A DNA stretch of 64,000 bases from Acuticoccus sp. I52.16.1 (lineage in GTDB: Bacteria > Pseudomonadota > Alphaproteobacteria > Rhizobiales > Amorphaceae), in the NCBI RefSeq assembly GCF_022865125.1, contig NZ_CP094833.1, forward strand, positions 33,479 to 97,478, in the 5' to 3' direction. The translations under genes and the position numbers were made by a program. The notes beneath the pieces were generated by a model. It was not told the origin of the DNA. It did not search any database and was given only the letters and a program-made list of their open reading frames with translations. Below are positions 32,037 to 40,300 of this stretch, piece after piece (positions within the stretch are counted from its first letter, which is position 1; every line of letters starts with the position of its first letter).

Positions 32037-32843
32037 TCAGCGCCCCGACACGGGGTCGCGAAACACGTAGGCGGTATATTCGTAGAGGTCGTAGTCGTTG
32101 CGCAGCACGACGCGGCGGCCGGCGAGGCGGAAGAGCTCGGCGCACAACGCGTCCTGCGGGACGTGGAAGAGGTCGTCGCGGGTCCAGTCGACGACCGCGG
32201 ACATGACGTTGAAGGCCATGCCGCGCCGCGCGAACGGCCACAGCCGCGCCAGGCACGCCGTCATGAAGTCCCACATCGCCGCCTCGCTCACCTCGGCCCG
32301 CACCGTGAAGAGGCCGTTGAGGACGATGTAGTCGAACGGCTGCGGCAGCGCCGGGTCCGGGGCGGCGAGGATATCGCGCACCAGGAAGGTCGCGCCGGGA
32401 AGCTTGGCCCTGGCCTCGGCGATGGCGCTCGGGGAGATGTCGACGCCCAGGTAGCCGGCCGGGGCACGGCCCGTCGCCTCGAGGTGGGAGAGGAAGGCGC
32501 CGGTGCCGCAGGCGACGTCGCACAAGGTGGAGGCGGCGAGGCGGTCGCCGGCGAGCCCCGCCATGATGTCGAAGCGTTTGACGCGGTCGGCTTCGTTGGG
32601 CCATCCGGCGCCCTCCGCGGTGTCCCCGTGCCGCTCCAGGGCGGCGTCGTAGTAGCGGGCGATCGCCTCGGGGCTCTGCTCTCGGCGGCCCCCGTCGCCC
32701 CCGCTCGCGTCCTCCCCCCGCGGCCGTCCGCTCGCGTTCTCGTCCCGCGGCCGGCCGCTCATGTTCTCGTCCCGCGGCCGGCCGCTCATGTTCTCGTCCC
32801 GCGGCCGGCCGCTCATGTTCTCGTCCCGCGGCCGGCCGCTCAT
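32037..32843 (-). CDS. SAM-dependent methyltransferase with a 9-residue-repeat N-terminus
   Basis: 268 residues from ATG 32843, which overlaps the stop of the wbqC-like gene (ATGA). The first 50 residues are tandem copies of MSGRPRDEN, then ASGRPRGED, encoded by 27-bp DNA repeats. Four in-frame ATGs (32843, 32816, 32789, 32762) are therefore possible starts. The class I methyltransferase core follows: LCDVACGTGAFLSHLE (motif I), YLGVDISPSAI (motif II), and PFDYIVLNGLF (motif IV). It is the last gene of the polysaccharide operon and probably O-methylates a sugar. The target is unknown. Confidence 0.85.
   Translation of the reverse strand: MSGRPRDENMSGRPRDENMSGRPRDENMSGRPRDENASGRPRGEDASGGDGGRREQSPEAIARYYDAALERHGDTAEGAGWPNEADRVKRFDIMAGLAGDRLAASTLCDVACGTGAFLSHLEATGRAPAGYLGVDISPSAIAEARAKLPGATFLVRDILAAPDPALPQPFDYIVLNGLFTVRAEVSEAAMWDFMTACLARLWPFARRGMAFNVMSAVVDWTRDDLFHVPQDALCAELFRLAGRRVVLRNDYDLYEYTAYVFRDPVSGR
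32704..32838. repeat. 27-bp minisatellite, five units, at the methyltransferase start
   Basis: Units at 32704, 32731, 32758, 32785 and 32812. The last three are identical and the first two slightly diverged. Each of the three identical units encodes an ATG, and the flanking CAT at 32841-32843 adds a fourth. Confidence 0.9.
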
Positions 32844-33508
32844 GCCGGCTCCACGCGCGCGGCGGCGGCGTCCGCGGCGAGGGCGCCGGGCGGGGCGGTC
32901 CACAGGCTCTCCAGCATCATCACGTGGGGGCCCTCGTAGGGCGCCAGGAATTCGAGCGCCAGGCCATGTCCGGCGAAGAACTCGGCCGAATAGAGGCCGC
33001 GGCCGCCCGGCGAGTTGAGGTAGCGCGTCGCCCCGACCCGGCGCGCGATCGTGGCGATCCGCTCGGCCTGGCGCACCGTCTCGGGCAGCTGGAAGGTGGA
33101 CGAACGGACCATCGGCGTCGCGACCCCCAGCGCGGCCGCCGTGGCCTCGAGGTTGCGCACCACGTAGTCGGCCGGCGTGTCGAGGGGCGAGGCGAGCGCG
33201 GCGGCGACTTCCGGCGGCCCCGCGGCGGGCGGCGCCAGACAGGCCACCTCGGCGAGGCGGGCGTCGAAGGTGGCGCGGGCGCCCTCGGCGAAGGCGAGCG
33301 CGTCGATCCGGGTCTCCTGTGGCTGGCGTGCGAGCGGCAGGGTCAGCCAGCGCCGCGCGCCGGCGTGGTCCGGCACCTCGGTGCGGTGGACGCGGCCGCG
33401 GCGCGGGAACTGCACGCAGTCGAACAGGACGAACAGGTCGACCGCCGCGATCAGCCGGAAATAGCCCATGTAGGGGTAGAAGTAGGGCTGCATCACCGCG
33501 ACCCTCAC
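32840..33508 (-). CDS. WbqC-like family protein
   Basis: 222 residues from GTG 33508 (GTGA overlap with the preceding stop). The N-terminus (VRVAVMQPYFYPYMGYFRLI, then LFVLFDCVQFPRRGRVHR) is diagnostic of the WbqC family, found in O-antigen and amino-sugar clusters. Family members are proposed to modify amino sugars, for example by attaching amino acids or acyl groups. The DegT aminotransferase and NeuD-like acetyltransferase encoded in this operon fit such a pathway. No catalytic residues are firmly established for the family. Confidence 0.88.
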   Translation of the reverse strand: MRVAVMQPYFYPYMGYFRLIAAVDLFVLFDCVQFPRRGRVHRTEVPDHAGARRWLTLPLARQPQETRIDALAFAEGARATFDARLAEVACLAPPAAGPPEVAAALASPLDTPADYVVRNLEATAAALGVATPMVRSSTFQLPETVRQAERIATIARRVGATRYLNSPGGRGLYSAEFFAGHGLALEFLAPYEGPHVMMLESLWTAPPGALAADAAAARVEPA

Positions 33509-34434
33509 CGCACCCTCCGGTCGCCGGCGGCGAGGCGGGCGAAGAGCGCGTCCGGCAGGGCGATGGCGCCGCCGGCGGTGCGCGCGGCGAACTCGTCCGC
33601 GGCATAGGCCTCGCGGGCGAACTCGTCCTCCAGGCGACCGGCCTCCAGGCACTCCACCCAGTGCTTCCAGTGCGCGGCGGTGCGGGCGTGCACCTCGGGA
33701 AGGTCCGCGAGGTGGGCGCGCACGTTCTCCACCTTGCGGGCGAACCGCTCGTAGGTGGTGAACGGCAGGTGCGCCAGGAGCAGCCCCTTCGCCATCACCG
33801 CCTTGCGCAGCGTCCCGTCGGCGCCGACGAGGCGGTGCGCGCCGACGTCGAACCGCACCGCGGCGCGCGGGCGGAAGATCGGCCGCGGCGAGATGCGGTG
33901 CTCGGACCAGCGCCGGGCGGGGTCGAGCCGCCCGTCCACCACCGCGTGCTCGCGCTCGGCGACGAGGGGGACGGCGGTGCGCGCGGCGAGGCGCTCCAGC
34001 ATCGCCGCGCTGCTCTCGCCGCGCTGGCGGGCGTAGTTGTAGCGCGGCAGGTTGAGCGGCTCCTCGCCGGCGAGCTCGGGGAGGGTGTGCAGGTCGGGCC
34101 GGGCGGTGAGGACGAACTCGTCGGCGTCCGAGATCAGCAGCCAGTCGGGCCGGGTCTCGGCCAGGATGGTGCGCATCGGCTCGGCGGCGAAGGAGAGGAA
34201 GTCGTCCGCCGCGTCGAGCCGCTCCATGACGACGACGCGCACGGCCCCCTCCGCCCCGATCCGCTCCAGCGCCGGGGCGAGGGCGCGCATCGCGGCCGAC
34301 GGCTCCACCATCACCACCACCACGCGGTCGAAGCCGACGGCGAGGCGGTTCCTCACCGCAGGGCCGGTCACCTCGAGGTCGTCCTTCACGGCGACGATCG
34401 AGACGAGGGTCGTCGATGCGACGGGCTCAGCCAT
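33505..34434 (-). CDS. GT-A type glycosyltransferase (family 2-like, DADEF motif)
   Basis: 309 residues from ATG 34434. The start (LVSIVAVKDDLEVTGPAVRN) and WLLISDADEFVL, with the DxD metal-binding motif, indicate a GT-A fold. Later segments (FTTYERFARKVENVRAHL) match the helical C-terminus common in GT2-like and DUF-type transferases that handle surface glycans. The gene overlaps the propeller gene upstream by 8 bp and the wbqC-like gene downstream by 4 bp. Donor and acceptor are unknown. Confidence 0.82.
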   Translation of the reverse strand: MAEPVASTTLVSIVAVKDDLEVTGPAVRNRLAVGFDRVVVVMVEPSAAMRALAPALERIGAEGAVRVVVMERLDAADDFLSFAAEPMRTILAETRPDWLLISDADEFVLTARPDLHTLPELAGEEPLNLPRYNYARQRGESSAAMLERLAARTAVPLVAEREHAVVDGRLDPARRWSEHRISPRPIFRPRAAVRFDVGAHRLVGADGTLRKAVMAKGLLLAHLPFTTYERFARKVENVRAHLADLPEVHARTAAHWKHWVECLEAGRLEDEFAREAYAADEFAARTAGGAIALPDALFARLAAGDRRVR

Positions 34435-35536
34435 CGGTGCTCGGCTGCAGGAGGGCGGCGCCGAAGCCGTCCCGGCCGAAGCCGTTGCCGTTGTAGAGGA
34501 CGAGCGTGCGACCGGCATGGGTGACGATCTGCGGGTAGGCCTGCATGTCGTGGTCCCAGGCGCCGGGCTCGGGGGGCGGCGTCAGCACCGGCGGTTCGGC
34601 GCCGCGGGTGAAGTGCAGCCCGTCCGGCGAGGTCGCGGCGACGAGGCGATAGCGCGCGGCGGCGTCCTCGCGGAAGCCCTCGCGGCCGCGGGCGGCGAAG
34701 AGCATCAGCCAGCCCGCCGGCGTGCGGTGGACGGCGGCGCGCACCAGCCCGCCTTCCTCGCCGCCGGCGAGGGGGACGGTGGCGCTCGGCTCGATGGTCC
34801 AGGCGATGCCGTCGGGCGATGCGGCGTAGAGGAGGTCGTAGACGGGCTCGGGCTTGCCCTCCACGCAGGCCCACTCGGTGAAGCGCGAGAACCACATGCC
34901 CCATCCCTCGCCCGATCCGCCCTCGCCCGATCCCCCATTCGTGCGGAACACGGTCGGCAGCGCCGCGCCGAGGGGGATGTGCGGCGAGGGGGCGAGGATC
35001 GGCGCGTCGGTGAGGCGGGTGAAGGTGACGCCGCCGTCGTCGCTGACGGCGAGGCCGATGCCGGGGCGGTAGGGCACGTCGTCCCGCCGGCTGAGGCCCA
35101 TGTAATAGAGGAAGATGCGCCCCCCGTCGCGGATGGCGGTGCCGGGGCCGATGCCGTGCTCGTCGAACGTGCCCGGGGCGCCGACGTCCAGCACCGGCTC
35201 GGGACGGATGTCGACCACGCGCATGTCGTAGGGGGTGGCGTCGTCCTGCGCGACGCCCGAGAGCGTCGCAGGGTCGTAGGCGTCGCCGGGCGGGGCCGAG
35301 CCCTCCTGCGGGACGCCGGGCGGCGTCACGTCGACGGCGAAGATGCGGCTGACGTTGTGAGCGTCGCGCCCGCCGACGAAGACGCGCCAGATCTCGGCAC
35401 CGCTCTCGGTGGCGAGGGGGAGCACCGTGGGCGCCTGGGCGTGGCTGACCCAGCGGGGATTGTCGGCAGGCGGCACCAGGATGCGCGCGCGGTCGGTGAG
35501 CTGCCACGAGGTGAGCTGCCACAAGGTCGTCGACAT
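34427..35536 (-). CDS. Five-bladed beta-propeller protein resembling GH43/GH32-type glycosidases
   Basis: 369 residues. Repeated blade-like segments occur: RWVSHAQAPTVLPL, WRVFVGGRDAHN, IGPGTAIRDGGRIFLYYMG, GLAVSDDGGVTF, MWFSRFTEWACVEG, LYAASPDGIAWTI and DMQAYPQIVTHAGRTLVLYNG. Asp and Glu residues in strands are compatible with a furanosidase-like fold. No signal peptide is visible, so it is probably cytoplasmic. Such proteins occur in polysaccharide clusters where they trim or act on activated sugars. Two pairs of 15-bp repeats lie in the gene (35496-35525 and 34905-34934). Function is uncertain. Confidence 0.7.
   Translation of the reverse strand: MSTTLWQLTSWQLTDRARILVPPADNPRWVSHAQAPTVLPLATESGAEIWRVFVGGRDAHNVSRIFAVDVTPPGVPQEGSAPPGDAYDPATLSGVAQDDATPYDMRVVDIRPEPVLDVGAPGTFDEHGIGPGTAIRDGGRIFLYYMGLSRRDDVPYRPGIGLAVSDDGGVTFTRLTDAPILAPSPHIPLGAALPTVFRTNGGSGEGGSGEGWGMWFSRFTEWACVEGKPEPVYDLLYAASPDGIAWTIEPSATVPLAGGEEGGLVRAAVHRTPAGWLMLFAARGREGFREDAAARYRLVAATSPDGLHFTRGAEPPVLTPPPEPGAWDHDMQAYPQIVTHAGRTLVLYNGNGFGRDGFGAALLQPSTDG
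34905..34934. repeat. 15-bp tandem repeat in the propeller gene (GGSGE twice)
   Basis: Two units differing by one base, encoding GGSGE GGSGE in a loop between blades. Confidence 0.8.
35496..35525. repeat. 15-bp tandem repeat at the propeller N-terminus
   Basis: Units GTGAGCTGCCACGAG and GTGAGCTGCCACAAG encode WQLT(S/D) twice within the first 15 residues. Confidence 0.8.
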
Positions 35537-35550
35537 CGGGGGATCCGGCT

Positions 35551-36228
35551 TCAGAGGAGGTGGGCGATGCGCTTGCTGGGAAAGGGCTTGATCGGCGCCG
35601 CCTCGCCGCTGACGACCGACCCCTCCGGCAGGTTGGCCTTCACCACGGCGGCGTTGAGCACCGCGCAGCGCGCCCCCAGCGTGATGCCGTGGACGAGGCC
35701 GGCCTGGCCGCCGAGATAGCACTCCGGCCCGATCGTCGTCGCCCCCGCGATCCCCACCTGCGAGGCGATGAAGCAGTGGTCGCCGACGCTCACGTGGTGG
35801 CCGATGTGGTTGCCGCTCCAGATGATCACGTTGTCGCCGATCGAGGCGAACGGCTGGATGATGTTGGCCTCCAGGATGATGCAGTGCTCGCCGATCGCGT
35901 CGGTGTTGATGTGGCAGTCGGGGTGGATGAACGAGGCGAACGCGTAGCCCTTCGCCTTGCCCTCCAGATAGCGGTCGCGCCGCACCGAATTCAGCCCCTT
36001 GTAGGTGAGCGGCCCCAGCAGCGAGACGCTGCCGGGCGGGTAGTGGCGCTCGATCTCGTCCCACGGAACGGCGGGCTTGCCGTTGAAGGTGCCGCCCTCG
36101 GGCAGGAAGTCCCGGTCGACGGTGTAGGCGAGGACGTTGAGGTCGCTGTAGCGGTCCAGGTAGACGGAGATGACCTCGGAGACCATTCCGGTCCCGAACA
36201 GGACGACGTCGGTCTTGGTATCGGTCAT
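35551..36228 (-). CDS. NeuD/PglD-like sugar O- or N-acetyltransferase
   Basis: 225 residues. A short Rossmann-like N-terminal domain (VVLFGTGMVSEVISVYLDRY) precedes a left-handed beta-helix with hexapeptide repeats (IGEHCIILEANIIQPFASIG, NVIIWSGNHIGHHVSVG, IGPECYLGGQAGLVHG). The His in NHIGHH is a likely catalytic base. Family members acetylate amino sugars made by neighbouring DegT aminotransferases, using acetyl-CoA. The start overlaps the upstream GT61 stop (ATGA). Confidence 0.9.
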   Translation of the reverse strand: MTDTKTDVVLFGTGMVSEVISVYLDRYSDLNVLAYTVDRDFLPEGGTFNGKPAVPWDEIERHYPPGSVSLLGPLTYKGLNSVRRDRYLEGKAKGYAFASFIHPDCHINTDAIGEHCIILEANIIQPFASIGDNVIIWSGNHIGHHVSVGDHCFIASQVGIAGATTIGPECYLGGQAGLVHGITLGARCAVLNAAVVKANLPEGSVVSGEAAPIKPFPSKRIAHLL

Positions 36229-37619
36229 GCGGGAACTTTCAGCTGGGAGTGCAGGAGCGCCGCCAGGGCCTCTTCGTCGATCCGGTAGCTCGACTTGTCC
36301 TGGTAGACGTCGTCGAGGCTGGCGAAGGGGCCGATGAGGGCGACGATGTCGAGGCCGATGTCGGCGAGCGGCTGCGCCCAGAGCGCCTGCAGCGGCATCG
36401 CCGGATGGCTGAGGAGGGCGACGCGCGTGCCCGGACGGCACATGGCGATGCCGTTGGTGGCCGAGCCGGTCTGGGCGACGACCCGCTCGGCGCGGCGGTA
36501 GAGGCGGAACTGGTCGAGGAAGGAGAGGGTCTCGGGCCGCGTCTCGACATAGCCCTCGGCCGCCAGGATCGCCGCGACCCTCTCGTGGTTGACGATGGCG
36601 CGGTGACGGGCGGTGTCGCGGGCGATGAAGAGCCTCTCGCCGCCCCCCGGCTCGGCCGCCTCGCCGCGGCCGAAGCGCGTCTCCAGGTCGTCGAACGCGG
36701 CGCGCAGGATGTCGGCGACCGGCCCGGCCGGCATGACGAGGGCGTTGGGGTCGACCCCGACGTCGGTCGTCAGGATCTTGGGACTGTACATCCAGTTGTT
36801 CATCACCCAGAGGCGGCCGACCTCGACGCGCATGTTGCGCGGCACCTCGATGATCGGGTGGCGCTGGCCGACGAAGGCGGCGATCGACTGGCGGTGCTGG
36901 CGTGGCATCGCCGCGTCGAGGAGGATGGGCACGCCCTTGATGTCGATCGTGGCGCGGATCGACAGGAACTTCAAAAACTCCTCGCCCATCCAGTGGCCGA
37001 AGGAGACCGTGTCGATCCCCATCAGCGAGATCGCCTCGGGGATCGCCAGCGCGCTCATGCGGCGCCGGTCGTCGAGGACGTGGACGGTCTCGCCCTCGCG
37101 GTGGAAGACGACCGGGTCGAACGCGCTGTCGATCGGCATGCGGTCGATCTCGCCGTCCTGGAAGTCGAACAGGAAGGTGCCGTCGGCGAGGCGGATCGTC
37201 GAGGTGCGCGAGAACGCCGTGGCGCCCCGGAAGAGCGCCAGCTCGACGCGCCGGGTGCGGCCCTCGATGGGGACCGCCATCGCCTCGCCGCCGACGATCG
37301 GCGAGGGGTCGAGCCGGGCCTCTTCGCCGCCGGGATGGAGGACGTGGACCGTCTCGGCGTGACTGGCGGTGAGGGCGCTGAAGGGCGCGATGCGCTGCCG
37401 CACGAGGGCGACGTTGGGGCCGAGCCCCATCAGCGCGCGGTAGTGTGCGAAGGCCTCCTCGAGGGGCGAGGCCGCCTTCAGGGCGCGTTTCACCTGGAGG
37501 AGGTGCAGGAGCGGGACGGGGCGCCCGGCCTCGGCGGTCTCGTGCAGCTTGGCGAGGAAGGCCTGCTCCTGCGGCGAGAGGGAGAGCGAGGGTGCGGGGT
37601 GGTCGGTCGTGTCGGTCAT
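36225..37619 (-). CDS. Glycosyltransferase family 61 protein
   Basis: 464 residues. The C-terminal half carries the DUF563/GT61 pattern: WMYSPKILT, LFIARDTARHRAIVNHERVAAIL, YVETRPETLSFLDQFRLYRRAERVVAQTGSATNG, then a terminal catalytic-loop segment (ALWAQPLADIG). The N-terminal half is a less conserved beta-rich domain. Overlaps of four bases with the aminotransferase and acetyltransferase genes on either side place it in the same operon. It transfers a sugar, perhaps the modified amino sugar, onto the polysaccharide. The specific linkage is unknown. Confidence 0.85.
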   Translation of the reverse strand: MTDTTDHPAPSLSLSPQEQAFLAKLHETAEAGRPVPLLHLLQVKRALKAASPLEEAFAHYRALMGLGPNVALVRQRIAPFSALTASHAETVHVLHPGGEEARLDPSPIVGGEAMAVPIEGRTRRVELALFRGATAFSRTSTIRLADGTFLFDFQDGEIDRMPIDSAFDPVVFHREGETVHVLDDRRRMSALAIPEAISLMGIDTVSFGHWMGEEFLKFLSIRATIDIKGVPILLDAAMPRQHRQSIAAFVGQRHPIIEVPRNMRVEVGRLWVMNNWMYSPKILTTDVGVDPNALVMPAGPVADILRAAFDDLETRFGRGEAAEPGGGERLFIARDTARHRAIVNHERVAAILAAEGYVETRPETLSFLDQFRLYRRAERVVAQTGSATNGIAMCRPGTRVALLSHPAMPLQALWAQPLADIGLDIVALIGPFASLDDVYQDKSSYRIDEEALAALLHSQLKVPA

Positions 37620-38848
37620 CCGTATCTCGGTTGGCGCGGCGTGGTGCCGGCCGTCGCGCCGATGCGCGTCTCGCCGCCGCCGGCATGGTTGCCGTTGAGG
37701 GTGTGGAGGACGAAGGCGATGTCCTCGTCCGTCAAGTCGATGGCGGCGGGAAGGCCCAGATGGCGCAGGGTCAGCTCCTCGGTGACGGGGAGCGGGTCGT
37801 GCGGCGCGTCGGCGAAGGCGGGCTGGCGGTGCAGCCCCATCCCGTACCAGCGCCGCGTGCCGATGCCGCGGGCGGCGAGGCGCTGCTCGGCGAGGTGGGA
37901 GACGGCCGCGTTGGGGCTGTCGAGGATGACGTAGGCGGCGCTCACCTCGGGCGTCGCGACGATCGTGCCGGCCTGGTCGGGCGCGGTGTCGCCGCCGCGG
38001 TAGGCCGCGGCGATGCGGGCATAGGCGTCCTCGCGCCGGGTCCACTCGTCGAGGCAGGCGAGGCCCATGGCGGCATGGTACTCGCTGAGCTTGCCGTTGA
38101 AGCCCTCGAACAGGCACAGCCGCTGGTCGGTGACGCCGAAGCAGGAGATCTGCGCCACCTGGAAGAGCCGGCTCTCGTCGCGCCACAGCACCGCCCCGCC
38201 CTCGGCGGTCGAGAAGGACTTGGTCGCGTGGAAGGAGAGCGCGGCGGGGACGGTGGCGGAGACGAGGCCGGGGTCGCGCACGAAGGGCTCGAAGGCGGGC
38301 GCGGCGTCGACGACGACGGGGACGCCCGTGGCGGCATGGACGCGCTCCCAGCCGCGCATGTCCGGCACGCGGCCGTAGGCGGTGACGGGCATGACGAGGC
38401 CGGCTTCGGCGAGGTGCGGGTGCGCGGCGATCGCGTCCGGGTCGAGGGTCCAGGTCTCGGGATCGACGTCGACGAAGTAGGGGCGGTAGCCGCAGCGGAT
38501 CACCGACAGCGCCGTGGCGACGAAGGTGTAGGAGGGCATCAGCGCCAGCGGCCGCTCCGGGGTCGCCCGGCCGGCGGCGGCGAGCACGGCCGCCTCGATG
38601 GCGGCGCTGCCGGTGGAGGCGGTGACGAGGAGGCTCGTCGCCTCGCTGGCCCCGCCGCTGAAGAGGGCGTTGAGACGCCGCTCCAGGCGCTGCACCAGCT
38701 CGCCGCGGTTGGAGTACCAGCGCGTCTCGTCGATGCGGGCGAGGTAGGGCAGCAGCGTCTCGGCCGTCGGCAGGCGCGGCGACTGCACCTGCGCCAGGCT
38801 GGGGCTCGGCGTCGACGTCACGGCGGCCTGTCGTATGGATTGGCTCAT
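37616..38848 (-). CDS. DegT/DnrJ/EryC1-family PLP-dependent sugar aminotransferase
   Basis: 410 residues. Seen: TASTGSAAIEAAVLAA (PLP-phosphate loop), MPSYTFVATALSVIRCGYRPYFVDVD, VVVDAAPAFEP (Asp for the pyridine N), SFHATKSFSTAEGG (PLP Lys), and FNGKLSEYHAAMGL. This set defines the DegT family that aminates keto sugars of nucleotide sugars. ATG 38848 begins a Ser/Pro-rich extension of about 30 residues. It heads a seven-gene operon running to 32037. An A/T-richer promoter region lies immediately upstream (38860-38930). Confidence 0.92.
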   Translation of the reverse strand: MSQSIRQAAVTSTPSPSLAQVQSPRLPTAETLLPYLARIDETRWYSNRGELVQRLERRLNALFSGGASEATSLLVTASTGSAAIEAAVLAAAGRATPERPLALMPSYTFVATALSVIRCGYRPYFVDVDPETWTLDPDAIAAHPHLAEAGLVMPVTAYGRVPDMRGWERVHAATGVPVVVDAAPAFEPFVRDPGLVSATVPAALSFHATKSFSTAEGGAVLWRDESRLFQVAQISCFGVTDQRLCLFEGFNGKLSEYHAAMGLACLDEWTRREDAYARIAAAYRGGDTAPDQAGTIVATPEVSAAYVILDSPNAAVSHLAEQRLAARGIGTRRWYGMGLHRQPAFADAPHDPLPVTEELTLRHLGLPAAIDLTDEDIAFVLHTLNGNHAGGGETRIGATAGTTPRQPRYG

Positions 38849-39015
38849 CGCGATACTCCCACCCGCACGCGCTCGATCAGGTTCTCCCTTAATCGATTTC
38901 GTCGGCGGGCGGACCTTATAGGTGGAGTTTAAGTGCTGCTCGCGTGCGGCGCCAGCGGGGGCCGGGGGCACCGCGCAGCGACCGTTCGGCGGGCTGCGCC
39001 GCGTCGAGGGGGAGC

Positions 39016-40209
39016 TTATGCGGCGCCGGCGGCGAGGCGCTCCAGGTGGGCCGAGACGCCGACGCCGAGCGCCCTCATGCGTGCGCGCAGGGTCGCGGCG
39101 GTGCGCGCGCGCCAGGCGTCGAAGGCGGCGCCGTCGAAGCGGATCTGCGGCAGCATCTCGCCGATCGACGAGGCGGCCATCACCGCCTCCATGTCGATCG
39201 CGGGCAGGTGCATGGTGTCGGCGAGCTCGCCGGTGCGCGAATCGTGCGCGATGACGACGCCGGGCGTGCCGGCCGCGATCGCCGCCATGTTGCCGTGCAG
39301 GCGCGTGCCGATCATCAGCTTGAGCTCGGCCATCTCCTTCATCCACTCCGGGGCGCTGGTGTAGAAGCGCCCGCGCCGGGCCATGAAGCTCCAGAACTCG
39401 TCGTCGCCGGCCTCGGGCTGGAGCACCGACTTGATGGTGCCGCGCAGCGCCGGCGGCACCGTCTCCCAGCTGCGCCCGGCGGCGTAGACCGCCTCCGGCC
39501 CGCCGGACTGCTGGATGTAGAGCCCGCCGCGGGCGCGCAGCCACTCGAAGAGCTTCTTCTCGAGGGCGCGCTTGTGCGGCTCGCGCTGGATCTCGAACGG
39601 GGCGGCCGCCGTCAGCCCGAAGAGCGGGATCTCGGGGCTTCCGGCGAGGGCGGCGAGCTTGGTTTGCATGGCGCGTCCGGCCCGCGGGTCGGGGTTGAGG
39701 AGGGCGGAGGGGCAGCCCAGCACCTCGACGTCGTCGATCCCGAACTCGGCGCAGACCGTCTGCGAGAAGGCGCCCCGCACCGAGACGAAGGCGGCGCGCT
39801 CGGCGATGACGGCGGCGAGGCGGGCGACCTGGGGGTCGGCCTTGAGCGCCTCGACCGTCTCGCGCTCGCCGCCGAGCTTGGGCGACTGGGCGCCGAGGCC
39901 GAGGACGATGAGCGGGCGGCGGGCGCGCTCCAGGAAGTTGGAGAAGCCGGTCCAGTCGGCGCCGAGGCGCAGGTGGTTGGCGGCCGGCACGACGACGTAC
40001 TTGGCGCCGGCGAGGGCGTTGGGGTCGGTGTAGGGAACCTCCGAGCGGCCGACGTGGCGCTGCGGCCCGGCCAGCAGCCGGGTGGCGGCGTACTGGAACA
40101 TCAGGTTGCCGGAGTTGGCGCCCAGCACCGCGAGCAGGCCCGGCACGTCGAACCGGGCGGGGTCGCGCACATAGCCCGGCGTCCCCATGAAGGCCAGCGG
40201 CTCACTCAT
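39016..40209 (-). CDS. Polysaccharide pyruvyl transferase family protein 1
   Basis: 397 residues, exactly the length of its upstream tandem paralogue. Motifs: GLLAVLGANSGNLMFQYAATRLL at the N-terminus, VVPAANHLRLGADWTGF, VLGLGAQSPKLGG, SVRGAFSQTVC, and the catalytic-region MIGTRLHGNMAAIAAG with Arg/His. Such enzymes (CsaB-like) transfer pyruvate from PEP to form ketals on sugars, adding negative charge. It lies 91 bp after paralogue 2 and 167 bp before the DegT operon. Confidence 0.9.
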   Translation of the reverse strand: MSEPLAFMGTPGYVRDPARFDVPGLLAVLGANSGNLMFQYAATRLLAGPQRHVGRSEVPYTDPNALAGAKYVVVPAANHLRLGADWTGFSNFLERARRPLIVLGLGAQSPKLGGERETVEALKADPQVARLAAVIAERAAFVSVRGAFSQTVCAEFGIDDVEVLGCPSALLNPDPRAGRAMQTKLAALAGSPEIPLFGLTAAAPFEIQREPHKRALEKKLFEWLRARGGLYIQQSGGPEAVYAAGRSWETVPPALRGTIKSVLQPEAGDDEFWSFMARRGRFYTSAPEWMKEMAELKLMIGTRLHGNMAAIAAGTPGVVIAHDSRTGELADTMHLPAIDMEAVMAASSIGEMLPQIRFDGAAFDAWRARTAATLRARMRALGVGVSAHLERLAAGAA

Positions 40210-40300
40210 CGCACTCTCTCGCCCCGCCTTCGTCCTGCCGTGCGGCGGGGTCCGAGCGGCCCCGCGTCGGGCCCCAAATCGTCATAGACGCCCCGCGAGG

